Assembly: GCA_963756425.1 (NCBI GenBank)
Contig: CAVWNW010000008.1
Coordinates: forward strand, 248,001-312,000
From: DASQUK01 sp963756425
Lineage (GTDB): Bacteria; Actinomycetota; Acidimicrobiia; Acidimicrobiales; VFJN01
Length of the DNA stretch: 64,000 nucleotides
Reading direction: 5' to 3'
Within the stretch, counting starts at the first letter, position 1; the number at the start of each line of letters is the position of its first letter. The notes beneath the pieces are model-generated. The model saw only the letters and a list, made by a program, of their open reading frames with translations, did no database searches and was not told where the DNA came from. A program made the translations under genes and the position numbers. Shown one piece after another: positions 51,998 to 60,308 of this stretch.

Positions 51998-52675
51998 TCA
52001 GTCGGCCGCAAGCCGGGTCGGATCGACGTCGGCGGCGGACGCCGCCAACCCCTCGGGATCGCTGGTCGCCACCCCCGCCGTGAACGGCAGAGCCGCCCGG
52101 AACGCTCGCCGCAGCCACGACACGACGAGTGGTCCGTGCGTCGGCTCCTGCTCGGGATCGACGGCGCGGCGGGAGGCTATCTGCACGGCCACCCGGCGCA
52201 CCCGCTCGGGATCGGGCTCGACGCCCTTGGCCCGCGCCCGGAGCACGAGGTGCGACGCAATGAGCCCCAGCTCGTCCGCTCCGCGCGCCACCGACGCCAA
52301 CAGGGCGGGCACGGCAGTCGCCAGCAACCACATGGGCGTGCGGCGCGCGATGAAGCCCAACCGCCGGATCCGACCCGCCAGGCGCAGCCCCAGCGCGGCG
52401 ACGGTGGCTCCCGCCAGCGCCGGCGAAACCGGTCGTTCGGCCAGGGCGCGCTCCAGCGTCTGCCGATCGGGCATCGCCCGGGGGCTGGTGACGGCATTCG
52501 AGACCATCTTGCGGGTCAGGGCTCGCCCCGCGCCCTCGACGGCATCGGCCACGGCGCCCAAGGACGCGCTGCCGGCGCGTCCGAGTACGTCGACCGCCGC
52601 CTGGACGACGTTCTGCACTTCCTCCGTCGCAGGCTGCTCCTCGTCCGAGCGGACCGTGTTCGCGTCAGTCGTCAT
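51998..52675 (-). CDS. Hypothetical protein, helical, with hydrophobic centre
   Basis: 225 residues not recognised. An acidic N terminus, then an amphipathic region (VVQAAVDVLGRAGSASLGAV), a hydrophobic stretch TPMWLLATAVPALLASVARG that may be one membrane helix, and a basic Arg-rich C-terminal half. It starts four bases after the phosphotransferase stop, so it is probably its operon partner. Base composition and codon use match the neighbours. Confidence 0.6.
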   Translation of the reverse strand: MTTDANTVRSDEEQPATEEVQNVVQAAVDVLGRAGSASLGAVADAVEGAGRALTRKMVSNAVTSPRAMPDRQTLERALAERPVSPALAGATVAALGLRLAGRIRRLGFIARRTPMWLLATAVPALLASVARGADELGLIASHLVLRARAKGVEPDPERVRRVAVQIASRRAVDPEQEPTHGPLVVSWLRRAFRAALPFTAGVATSDPEGLAASAADVDPTRLAAD

Positions 52676-52679
52676 GGTC

Positions 52680-53762
52680 TCAGCTTGGCAGCAGGTCGAG
52701 GGTGCCGAGCTCGGTGATGGCCGCCGAGCACCGGCGCCACATGGCGAGGAACATCGCGTCGCCCCGTTCGGTGGTGGTCGCGGTGAGCCGTCCCAGCAGG
52801 ATGATGAGCGGACCGTGCAGCATGCCTGCGCGGTAGTCGTCGACGCACTGGTCCAGCGGGTAGTCGTCGACCCCGTGGGTGGTCAGGTGCCCGTGGTATC
52901 GGGCGACGAGGTCGCGCTCGTGGTAGCGGCGGTCGTCGACCGACAGGCACGTGCCGAGGAAGTACGCAAGGTCCCGGCCTGGTTGGGCGACTGCGACCGT
53001 CTGCCAGTCCACGGCCGCAACCTTCCCAGGATCGTCGGTCGCGAACAGGAGATTGTCGAGCCGGTAGTCGCCGTGTACGACGGCGAAGGTGGGCGCCGGG
53101 GCGACCATCCAGCCCGCCAGGACCCGGCGCGAGGCGTCGAGCACAGCGTGTTCCTCCACCGTCAACTCGGCAGCGAAGCGATCGCCGAACTGGTCGGCAG
53201 CCAGCTCCAGGACAGGAGCCAGCGCCTCGGCGGTCAGGGACGGATCCCCCGACAGCCAGGGACGCCCCGCGATCTCATCGTCGCACCAGGTCGGACCGTG
53301 CAGCGCCGCGAGGTTGGCCACAGCCGCCTCCGCTGCCGGGACCGGGCAGCCCTCGATCTGGTCGCCCGGGCGGCTCTCGGCCAGGTCGTCGAGCACGAGC
53401 GTGAACGACGACCCATCGTCGGCGATGGCTGCGTGGTGGCACCGCGGCGTGCGGACCGGCAGGCGCGGGGCCAAATCGGTGTAGAAGGCGACCTCCTTCG
53501 CGTACGCCGCCCGGGCGAGCGGCCCGGCGGCGATCTCGGGGCGCGCCAGCTTGGTGATGACCGTGCGGCTCCGGGCCCCGTCGGTCTCGAGCCGCACTCG
53601 CAGTGTCACCGACATCTGGCCGGTGCCGACCTCCTCGGCCGTGACCCGATCGACGACTGCCGGGCCGTCGCTCGAGAGCACCTCGGTGAACCAGCCGGGG
53701 GTGAGCTGGTCGGGTCGCTCGACGACAGGAGGCGCGGTATGCGAGTCGCTGGTCTCGGCCAT
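52680..53762 (-). CDS. Phosphotransferase (APH/ecdysteroid-kinase-like)
   Basis: 360 residues of the aminoglycoside phosphotransferase fold. SFTLVLDDLAESRPGDQIEG, the Brenner-type catalytic loop FAVVHGDYRLDNLLFATDDP and the Mg-binding AAVDWQTVAVAQPGRDLAYF are intact. In bacteria such kinases phosphorylate small alcohols, including steroids in the related ecdysteroid kinases; the substrate is unknown. ATG at 53762 with a TAAGTT box nine bases upstream. Confidence 0.86.
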   Translation of the reverse strand: MAETSDSHTAPPVVERPDQLTPGWFTEVLSSDGPAVVDRVTAEEVGTGQMSVTLRVRLETDGARSRTVITKLARPEIAAGPLARAAYAKEVAFYTDLAPRLPVRTPRCHHAAIADDGSSFTLVLDDLAESRPGDQIEGCPVPAAEAAVANLAALHGPTWCDDEIAGRPWLSGDPSLTAEALAPVLELAADQFGDRFAAELTVEEHAVLDASRRVLAGWMVAPAPTFAVVHGDYRLDNLLFATDDPGKVAAVDWQTVAVAQPGRDLAYFLGTCLSVDDRRYHERDLVARYHGHLTTHGVDDYPLDQCVDDYRAGMLHGPLIILLGRLTATTTERGDAMFLAMWRRCSAAITELGTLDLLPS

Positions 53763-53830
53763 CCAGGCGCCAACTTACGGGCAGGGAGGGCTCGGCGCCG
53801 CGTCCACAGCGGTGAACCCCGCCGGACGCG

Positions 53831-53860
53831 GTGACGGGAGGCCCGCGGGCCTCCCGTCAC
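53831..53860. terminator. Perfect 30-bp palindrome, likely terminator
   Basis: Positions 53831-53845 (GTGACGGGAGGCCCG) are the exact reverse complement of 53846-53860. A 13-15 base-pair GC stem is possible on either strand. It is downstream of the small minus-strand ORF and upstream of the phosphotransferase promoter, the position expected for the end of the preceding transcript. Confidence 0.65.
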
Positions 53861-53907
53861 ACTCGTTCGTCGGAAAGATCGACGCAGCCCGTTGTGGCCG
53901 GGAGGGA

Positions 53908-54012
53908 CTAATCCCCGGCAGCTGCCTCGACGGTGGACTGGTTGGTTTCCACCGAGTGGTCCGACGGCCGCTCAGCGGCCAGCCACCTCCAGGGTCCCGT
54001 GACTACCGTCAT
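53908..54012 (-). CDS. 34-residue small protein with extended Shine-Dalgarno sequence
   Basis: An unlisted small ORF in the 337-base gap between larger genes. Upstream of its ATG on the minus strand is AGAAAGGAGGTGGTCC, an almost perfect complement of the 16S rRNA 3' end, spaced nine bases from a first ATG (54016, a 14-codon frame) and 13 from the ATG at 54012. The 34-codon frame begins MTVVTGPWRWLAAERPSDHS and ends with VEAAAGD. The perfect palindrome 47-77 bases after its stop would end the transcript. No homologue is known to me. It could also be a leader ORF. Confidence 0.55.
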   Translation of the reverse strand: MTVVTGPWRWLAAERPSDHSVETNQSTVEAAAGD

Positions 54013-54099
54013 CCATGCGTTGGACCACCTCCTTTCTCTGGTGCCCGCAGGCTACCAACGCCGTGGCTCGCCGCACGGGCGTTTTGGGTGCTGCCGAGC

Positions 54100-55443
54100 T
54101 CAGGAGGGTCGACCGACCGGGTCGGCGTCCGGGTCGAACGGTTGCAGCGATGCCAGGAGGGTCTCGACGTCTTCGATGGGCAGATCGGTCACGAACCTGA
54201 TGGCCGTGGTGCCGTCGAACAGGGCGCCGACCGTCCCGGTCGAGGAGACGGCGAACGAGCCCTCGAAGGCTCCCACGACGAGCGGCTGTGGCTCCCCGGT
54301 GGCGTCCGCCAGGATCCCGCATTCCTGGCGAGATTGCATCAGCCACAGGTAGCGACCGGATCCTGCGTCAGGATCGCCGTAGACGAGGGTCAGGGCCTGG
54401 CACTCGGCCCTCGGTGTCACCTCGATCCCGACCCAGGCGCCGGTGAGGCGCCACCCCGCCGGTAGGCGACCCAACTCGAGCGGTCGGAAGCCCTCGGCTT
54501 CCAGCGCCTCGACCGAGACCGTGCGCCGCACGGCTGCCCGGCCACGATCGGGCGGTGCGATGTCCTGGGGCTGGTTGTGACCGGAGATCTCGACGTCGAG
54601 GACCAGTTGCGGCTCATGGGGCGGCCACGTCACGACGAGATGGGCGATGTTCCCTGCGTCATCGAGGGAGAGCAGCACGTCCGCGCCGGCGAGTGGAAGA
54701 AGGTTGCCCTCACCGTCCCCGCGGGTTGGCAGCGTCGCCCGGATGACGCGTCGGCCCACGGTGTCGGGCGCCTCGCCCCGGGGATTGCCGGCCATCGTCA
54801 TCAAGTGCGCCACCAGCTGCATGTCCAGCGTGTGCGGGGCGTCGAGCCCGGTGCCCGCAGAGTCGGGCGAGCCCGCGCGCACCGTCCAGGGCGCCGCCTC
54901 GAGGGTGCTGGTGCTCGGAGCGCTCCTGGTCCACACAGTTGTGCCCGAGGTCAGCGTCTCCCCCGCACGGCCGCTGGCGTCCGCCGCGACCTGCCGGGCG
55001 AGAGCCGGCCGAAGCAGGACGGCGCCCTCGACCGTCAGGTCGCCGACGGCGAAGGCGCCCGTCCCGAACGGTCGGGTGGTCGTGGCCCGCACGGACCCCG
55101 AGTAGGAGAACGACTGCACCTCCTCGAACCGCAGCATGGCCGCGGCGAATTCCCTGCGCGTCTCCACCTGTCGATCGCCCGGCGGGGCCGACGGCTCGCT
55201 CGCCGGCTCCTCGTCTTCGGCCGGTGAGCCACGGTCGTCGACGATGGCCCACAGCAGGCCCCCCGCGACGAGCCCGACGACCGCCAGGACTGCCGCCAGC
55301 CGGGGCCAGCCACCGGGTTCGTGGACGACGCGGCCCGTCGACCCTCCGTTGCCCCGCGGGCCGCTGTCCGCGTCGCCCGCCTTCGACTCCCTCGCCACCC
55401 GCGGCTCGATGGGGATGGGGGCCCGCTCGCCCTGCTCGCCCAC
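54100..55443 (-). CDS. Membrane-anchored extracytoplasmic protein, paralogue 2
   Basis: 447 residues. An N-terminal cytoplasmic stretch with RVVHEPGGWPRL is followed by one membrane helix (AAVLAVVGLVAGGLLWAIV) and a large extracytoplasmic beta-rich domain resembling LppX/LolA-like lipid-carrier folds only loosely. It is a tandem duplicate of the gene at 55477-56799: both share the RVVHEPG-x-WPRL anchor and a C-terminal DG-T-x-F-x-SDLP-like region. Ends with TGGRPS-like tail. Function unknown; proximity to the iron-uptake pair is noted. Confidence 0.7.
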   Translation of the reverse strand: MGEQGERAPIPIEPRVARESKAGDADSGPRGNGGSTGRVVHEPGGWPRLAAVLAVVGLVAGGLLWAIVDDRGSPAEDEEPASEPSAPPGDRQVETRREFAAAMLRFEEVQSFSYSGSVRATTTRPFGTGAFAVGDLTVEGAVLLRPALARQVAADASGRAGETLTSGTTVWTRSAPSTSTLEAAPWTVRAGSPDSAGTGLDAPHTLDMQLVAHLMTMAGNPRGEAPDTVGRRVIRATLPTRGDGEGNLLPLAGADVLLSLDDAGNIAHLVVTWPPHEPQLVLDVEISGHNQPQDIAPPDRGRAAVRRTVSVEALEAEGFRPLELGRLPAGWRLTGAWVGIEVTPRAECQALTLVYGDPDAGSGRYLWLMQSRQECGILADATGEPQPLVVGAFEGSFAVSSTGTVGALFDGTTAIRFVTDLPIEDVETLLASLQPFDPDADPVGRPS

Positions 55444-55476
55444 CGCGTCAGTCTCGCGCCGTCGGTGACCCGTGAT

Positions 55477-56799
55477 CTACGCCGGCCGGGCGCTATCGGC
55501 GACAAAGGGCCGCAGGGACCCCAGCAGCGTGGCCACCTCGTCGGCCGGGAGGTCGGAGCTGAAGCCGACATGGGTCGTTCCGTCCGAGAGGACGCCGACG
55601 GTGCGATCCCATGACTCCTCGACCACACCCTCGAACGCCCCGATGCGCAGTGGCCGGCCCTGGCTCCCGGTGCCGACGTGGCCGACGACCGCCATGCAGG
55701 CCTGGCTCGCCGTCGACAGCTGCAGCGAACCGCCGGAGACCGCCCCCAGGTCGCCGTACTGGAGGTCGAGCGACGTACAGAACCCCGCCTGCGTTCGTGC
55801 CACCGTTTGTCTCGACAGCCGCGGCATCACCGACCGTCCCGGGGCGACGCTGGCATTCGTCAGCGCCCACCCATGCGGCAGCCGGCCCAACTCCTGCGGC
55901 TCGACGCCGGACGTCACCAATTCCTCGATCGCCACCGTGCTGCGAGCCGGCGTTCCCACGTCGCCGGGCGCGATGACATCGGACTCCCCGACGCGCACGA
56001 TGTCGAGGCGAAGCACAAGCCGCGGCTTCGGCTCGGCCGAGGTCAACACGAGGTGGGCGATGTCACCGGCCTCGTCGAGCGTGACCCTGACATCAGCACC
56101 ATCCAGGGCGTCGCCATAGCGCTCATCGCGGTCATCCGGAGGCACCGTGGCGCGGAGCACGGGACGCCCGCTCTCGTCCGTCCCGTCCCGGTGGCGAGCG
56201 CCAGCGGCTCGAAGGACGTCCGACAGCAGGGCCGCGCCCAGCCGATCCGGCGAGCCCACGTCCGGCAGGCGCGACGGCCCGGCGACCTGCCATGCGGCAT
56301 GTGGGAGCCGCTCGATGCTCGATGCCGTGCGGCTCCACACCCTGGACCCGGACGTGACCGTCTCGGCCACGCGGCCCTCGTCGTCAACCGCGACATCGCG
56401 TGTGATGGACTGCGGGAGACGCACTCCTCCCTCGACCGTCACGTCGGCGGTGATCGACGCCCCGGGACGCAGTGGGCTCGGCCCGGCGGCGTGCACGGAG
56501 CCGCGGTAGGCGAAGGACCTGGCGTAGCCCAACCGCCGCACCGCCACCCGGTACTGCTCGTGGGGATCGTCCGCTCGCTTCTCCGCTCGGTGGGGCTCAC
56601 CTGCGCCGATCACCAGGAGCGCGCCGGTGCCGGCGACCAGTCCCAGTGCGGCGATGATCGCCACGAGCCGGGGCCAGCGCCCGGGCTCGTGGACGACACG
56701 GCTCGACGAGCGCAGACCGGGTGCGCCACTACCCACATCCGCCGCATCCGGCCCGCTCGTGACCCGGGACTCGACGTGCAGGGGTCGCACCAGGCCCAT
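55477..56799 (-). CDS. Membrane-anchored extracytoplasmic protein, paralogue 1
   Basis: 440 residues. Same layout as the gene downstream: RVVHEPGRWPRLVAIIAALG, one membrane helix, then an extracytoplasmic domain (FAYRGSVHAAGPSPLRPGAS, ITRDVAVDDEGRVAETVTSG, GDIAHLVLTSAEPKPRLVLR, GTTHVGFSSDLPADEVATLL). The duplicates have diverged well. Starts 36 bases after the DyP peroxidase stop, so it may be in the same transcription unit. No family recognised with confidence. Confidence 0.7.
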   Translation of the reverse strand: MGLVRPLHVESRVTSGPDAADVGSGAPGLRSSSRVVHEPGRWPRLVAIIAALGLVAGTGALLVIGAGEPHRAEKRADDPHEQYRVAVRRLGYARSFAYRGSVHAAGPSPLRPGASITADVTVEGGVRLPQSITRDVAVDDEGRVAETVTSGSRVWSRTASSIERLPHAAWQVAGPSRLPDVGSPDRLGAALLSDVLRAAGARHRDGTDESGRPVLRATVPPDDRDERYGDALDGADVRVTLDEAGDIAHLVLTSAEPKPRLVLRLDIVRVGESDVIAPGDVGTPARSTVAIEELVTSGVEPQELGRLPHGWALTNASVAPGRSVMPRLSRQTVARTQAGFCTSLDLQYGDLGAVSGGSLQLSTASQACMAVVGHVGTGSQGRPLRIGAFEGVVEESWDRTVGVLSDGTTHVGFSSDLPADEVATLLGSLRPFVADSARPA

Positions 56800-56835
56800 T
56801 ACACCGCCTGAGCCGGCGCGGTTCCTAGCGGTCCA

Positions 56836-58111
56836 CTAGGGGCGGGCGAACAGCTGGGCGCCGAGGAACTCGCCGTCGTCCGTGACACCGGGCAGGGCGA
56901 AGTAGAAGCCCCCACCCTCGGGGACGATGTACTCCTCCAGCGGCTCCCCGGCGAGCCGTGCCTGGGTGTTGAGGAACTGGGACAGCCGGCGCTGGAACGA
57001 CACGAACGCCAGGCCCTGATCGAGCTGGCCGTCACCATCGAAGCCGCGGGAGAAGCTGAGCCCCGATCGGAAGATCAGGTCGTCTTCGGTATCGGCGGTG
57101 CGGGGGTTGGCCAACCGGATGTGGGCGTCGAGCGGTGTCACCTCGCCGTCGGCGTCGGCGGAGTACTCGGGGACGTCGATCTCGATCTCACCGTCCAGCG
57201 GTGCCCCCGATTCCTTGCGCCGGCCGATGATCGACTCCTGCTCGGACAGGCGGGTGCGGTCCCAGAACTCCACGAGCATCCGGATCACGCGCACGACGTG
57301 GTACGTGCCGCCCACGGTCCATGCCGGCTCGTCGTCATCAGGCTGCACCCAGACGTGGCGGTCCATCACCGTGTCGTCCAAGGGGTCGAGGTTGGAGGTG
57401 CCGTCGATGAACCCCATCAGGTTGCGCTTGCCCGCCTCCCCGCGTGCCGCCGCGGGTGCGACGGTTGTAGCCGCCCAGCATCCAGTGCAACGCCAGCGTG
57501 CCGCGGGTGGCTCGCATCAGCTGGCGCAGTGCGAAGAGGTTGACGTCCTCGTGGGCGCTGGTGACGGTGAGCAGCAGGTCGCCGTGCGAGCGCTCGGGGT
57601 CGAGCCGGTCATTGGCGAGGAAAGGCATCTTCTCCAGGGCGAGCGGCTTGCGGGAGGCCAGGCCGTAGCGGTCGTCGAAGAGCGACGCCCCGGCCGAGAC
57701 GACGACCGACAGGTCGGCGGGTGGCGGCGGGTTGCCGACGGCGCCGGTGTGGAGTGGCGGGTAGGCGCGGTCCCGGTCCTCGTACGGCTCGCCGGACATG
57801 AGCCGTTCCGATTCGCTGGAGAGCGCCCGCAGCGTGTCCCGCAGTTCGTCCCGGTCGTCGGCGGTGACCGTGAACGCCGCCAGCAGTCCCTGCTCGTTGG
57901 CCGGGTGGGTGATGCCGGTCTGGTGGGCGCCTCGGAAGGGCAGGTAGCGGGCGCCTGTGGGCACCGTGGCTGCGCCGGCCGACGTGTCGCCACCGTCGCC
58001 GCCGGGCGTGGAGTCGCTGCAGCCTGCCGCCACCGCCCCACCCAGGCCGGCGACGGCGGTCCCCGCCAGCCCGCCCACCAGGAAGTGACGGCGCGAGACC
58101 GGTCCCATCAC
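56836..58111 (-). CDS. efeB: DyP-type peroxidase, Tat-exported (EfeB-like; frameshifted)
   Basis: 424 residues after removing one extra G at about 57445. Twin-arginine signal SRRHFLVGGLAGTAVAGLGG at the N terminus. First frame covers YLPFRGAHQTGITHPANEQG through LHWMLGGYNRRTR; second frame resumes GEAGKRNLMGFIDGTSNLDP, with the GFIDG-type heme-pocket Asp, HVWVQ, and the LSFSRGFDGDGQLDQGLAFV and FALPG stretches. Deleting the extra base gives an unbroken TRAARGEAGKRNLM. EfeB peroxidases release or oxidise iron with EfeO. The start may be the GTG at 58111 or the ATG at 58108. Confidence 0.85.
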
Positions 58112-58136
58112 CGCGGAGCGTGTCCGCCGATTGCCG

Positions 58137-59228
58137 TCATCCCTCGAGCCCCAGCACGCCCGCCACCGTGGCCAGGTGCTCCGACAGCTCTGCCAATGTC
58201 GTCTGCATCTCGGTCTTGTCCTCGTCGGTGAGCGCGCCGTACGCCTGGTAGCCCTGGCCGTCCCGGTAGGCCCTGAGCTGGCCCTCGAGCTCGTCGAACA
58301 GGCCCTCGACCGACGTGACCAACTCGGCGTCCTTCGCTTCGATCGCCGGCCCCAGCAACTCGAAGCCGCGCCGGGCGCCCTCGACGTTGGCGGCGAAGTC
58401 CCACAGGTCGGTGCCGGAGTAGCGGTCCTCCTCGCCGGTGATCTTGCCGGTGGACACCTCCTCGATCAGCTCCGCCGATCCGACCGCCAATGCCGCCGGA
58501 GGGATCTCCATGGCCCCCAGCTCCGTCCGGAGGGTCTGCAGATCGGCGTCGAGCTGGTCCGCGAACGGAGCGCCGCCGTCGGTCGTGCCCCGCTCCCACA
58601 GCAGGTACTCGAGCCGGTGCCAGCCGGTGAACGCCGGGTCGTCGACGCCCTCGAAGTCGTCGACCCGGGCGTCGACCGCGCCGTCGATCTCCTCGACGAG
58701 ACCTGCGATGGGCTCGATGCGCTCCCAGCCCTGGCGGGACGGCGCGTACGCCGCCTTGGCGCCCTCCAGGTCGCCGGACCGGACGGCATCGGTGAACGTC
58801 GTGGTGCCGGCGATGGTCAGGTCGACCTGCTCGATCACCCACGCCTGGTAATCGGCCACCGCGCCGGTCACCAACGGGTTGTCCGTGGACGACCCCGCCA
58901 CGTCGTCGGCGATCCCGCTCCCCGACCCGGCCCCGGACTCGGACCCGGAGCCGCCGCCCGACCCGCTCCCCGACCCAGACGGGCAGGTGGCGCTGCCGGA
59001 GCCGGATGCCGCCGACCCGGATCCGGCGGCGGAGCCGCTCGCCGACGCGGACTGCGTGGCGGACGCGCTGCCGGACGCCGACGCGGTCCCGGATCCCGAG
59101 GCGCTGCCGGAGCCGCCGCAGTCGCCGAAGCTGCGCACGTCCGCCCCGTCGTCGTCGCCGCAGGCGGCTCCGATCGTGGCGAGTGCCAGCGACAGTGCCG
59201 TGGCGGTGATGATGCGATGACGGCGCAC
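58137..59228 (-). CDS. efeO: EfeO/EfeM-like iron-binding lipoprotein with GS-rich linker
   Basis: 363 residues. A signal peptide ends near TIGAACGDDDG (lipobox-like), then about 75 residues made almost only of Gly, Ser and Ala, then an imelysin-type M75 helical domain: GWERIEPIAGLVEEIDGAVD, DPAFTGWHRLEYLLWERGTT, SGTDLWDFAANVEGARRGFE. The HxxE element (HRLEYLLWE) is characteristic. No cupredoxin domain, so EfeM-like. GTG start behind GGAGGGAACT. The FTR1 permease EfeU is absent from this window. Paired with the DyP peroxidase 25 bases downstream. Confidence 0.85.
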   Translation of the reverse strand: MRRHRIITATALSLALATIGAACGDDDGADVRSFGDCGGSGSASGSGTASASGSASATQSASASGSAAGSGSAASGSGSATCPSGSGSGSGGGSGSESGAGSGSGIADDVAGSSTDNPLVTGAVADYQAWVIEQVDLTIAGTTTFTDAVRSGDLEGAKAAYAPSRQGWERIEPIAGLVEEIDGAVDARVDDFEGVDDPAFTGWHRLEYLLWERGTTDGGAPFADQLDADLQTLRTELGAMEIPPAALAVGSAELIEEVSTGKITGEEDRYSGTDLWDFAANVEGARRGFELLGPAIEAKDAELVTSVEGLFDELEGQLRAYRDGQGYQAYGALTDEDKTEMQTTLAELSEHLATVAGVLGLEG

Positions 59229-59340
59229 AGTTCCCTCCAGCGTCTCGCGGTGCCGCCGCATGGTAGGCACGCTTATCAGTCAGAGCAAGGAAAGCCCTGC
59301 AGTTAGGGAGACAGGCCGGTGAACGACGGGCGAGGAACCC

Positions 59341-59356
59341 CCGCGGGCGCCCGCGG
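59341..59356. repeat. 16-bp perfect palindrome CCGCGGGCGCCCGCGG
   Basis: Perfectly self-complementary over 16 bases, nine bases before the next hairpin. It could be part of a compound terminator or a protein-binding site. Confidence 0.45.
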
Positions 59357-59364
59357 ATCGGCTC

Positions 59365-59390
59365 GGTTGGGCCCCGGATGGGGCCCAACC
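59365..59390. terminator. Perfect 11-bp hairpin
   Basis: GGTTGGGCCCC (59365-59375), loop GGAT, GGGGCCCAACC (59380-59390): an 11-base-pair stem with tetraloop. No U-tract on either side. It may insulate the EfeO promoter from rightward signals. Confidence 0.5.
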
Positions 59391-59475
59391 TGTGGGTGAA
59401 CTGTGGGCCACATTGTGGAGAACGTCACAGAATCTGGGGATGACGAAGAAAGTCTGGGGATTGCCTGGGGATTGC
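59391..59475 (+). repeat. TGTGGG / CTGGGGAT repeat cluster
   Basis: TGTGGG at 59391 and 59402, TGTGGA at 59414, then TCTGGGGAT at 59433, TCTGGGGATTGC at 59453 and CCTGGGGATTGC at 59464. Spacing is 11, 12, 19, 20 and 11 bases. Regular phasing near one or two helical turns suggests a multi-site protein-binding region. Confidence 0.5.
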
Positions 59476-59486
59476 GAAAATGCCCC

Positions 59487-59515
59487 TTGACGTGGGGTTT
59501 CGTACCCCGCAAGAT
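59487..59515 (+). promoter_or_regulatory. Candidate promoter of an RNA gene
   Basis: TTGACG (59487-59492), exactly 17 bases, CAAGAT (59510-59515), directly downstream of the repeat cluster. The spacer holds GGGGT-TTCGT-ACCCC, a small hairpin. Transcription to the right would end at the 59753-59808 element, about 290 bases away. Confidence 0.5.
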
Positions 59516-59752
59516 GCTCCACGTCCACCACAACGGCACGGGCAAAGGATGCGGTCGAGAGCTTCGGTTCTCAGCGAATCCGGCGCACGAGTCGACGTGG
59601 CGGTCCGGTAGGAATGCCGACGGAAGCGGTCAAGGTGGGGCGCCCACCAAGGTCGCATCTGGGCTGCTGCGGGGCGCGTCCTGTAGTAGTCGGCGCTTCT
59701 GACGTCACATCTCGTGTCGTCGGGATCGGCCAGAGCGTCCGACCGTATGGTT

Positions 59753-59808
59753 GGCCCCGAGCAGCGGACCGGCTAGCTCCGGTCTGACGCTCGGGGCCTT
59801 CCTTTTCC
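59753..59808 (+). terminator. Strong terminator-like hairpin with T-rich tail
   Basis: GGCCCCGAGC (59753-59762) pairs with GCTCGGGGCC (59789-59798); an inner GACCGG/CCGGTC stem sits in the loop; TTCCTTTTCC follows directly. The architecture is a classical rho-independent terminator for rightward transcripts, yet no protein gene precedes it. Confidence 0.65.
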
Positions 59809-59891
59809 CTGCGTCGAGATTACTCCGCGGGTTCGATCAGAATGGGGATCGTCCGTCCCATAGCGCGGATCAGGCCACGACCTCGACTAGA

Positions 59892-59923
59892 TACGTAGAC
59901 CCGCCGCGCAAGGGATCTACGTA
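59892..59923. repeat. Hairpin with TACGTAGA / TCTACGTA arms
   Basis: TACGTAGACCC pairs with GGG-A-TCTACGTA (one bulged A) around a nine-base loop. It lies about 400 bases before the LuxR-type gene. Possible operator or RNA element. Confidence 0.45.
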
Positions 59924-60308
59924 CCCGACGCCGTCGCGAAATGCGCAGGGCGTCCGATGTGGCCGGGTACCTCAGCGGCGCACCCTGGTCTCATGCTTCT
60001 TGGATACGAATTCACCAGGACGATGGCCGTCGACCATCAGCAGGACCTCCGGCGCGAGGCCTCGCGTTGGCGGCTCGCCCGCCTCGCGGGGCGGCATCGC
60101 AACCGGCAGCGGCCGTCCCAGCGGGCGGCCGCCATCGGCCTCTGACCGACTCAGAGGCCGAGCGGATAGGCCCGCACGTGGGCACAGAACCGTACGGGAT
60201 TTGCAGCGTGACCCCGGGCCACACACCTCGGCCTCCCGCAGCGCTGACCACGGTGAGCCAAGACGACGTGCCTATCCGTCCGGGTGCTTGTTCGACCGGG
60301 CAGGGCCC

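Noticed and set aside
59391..59475. MraZ-type or DnaA-type box cluster
   Set aside because: The repeats resemble TGGG-containing MraZ boxes and TGTGGA-like DnaA boxes, but spacing and cores do not fit and no mraZ, dnaA or division gene is next to them.
59403..59702. 99-codon plus-strand frame in the intergenic island
   Set aside because: It begins upstream of the candidate promoter, lacks a ribosome site, and shows no family features. Its start region is the repeat cluster itself.
59701..59709. TGACGTCA-type palindrome as a ninth regulon operator
   Set aside because: TGACGTCA lacks the six-base spacer of the CTGAC-N6-GTCAG sites and is not at a gene start.
59820..59850. tRNA T-loop-like GGTTCGATC
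   Set aside because: The flanking bases do not form a TPsiC stem and no acceptor, anticodon or D-arm could be folded. I saw no convincing tRNA or rRNA gene in the window.
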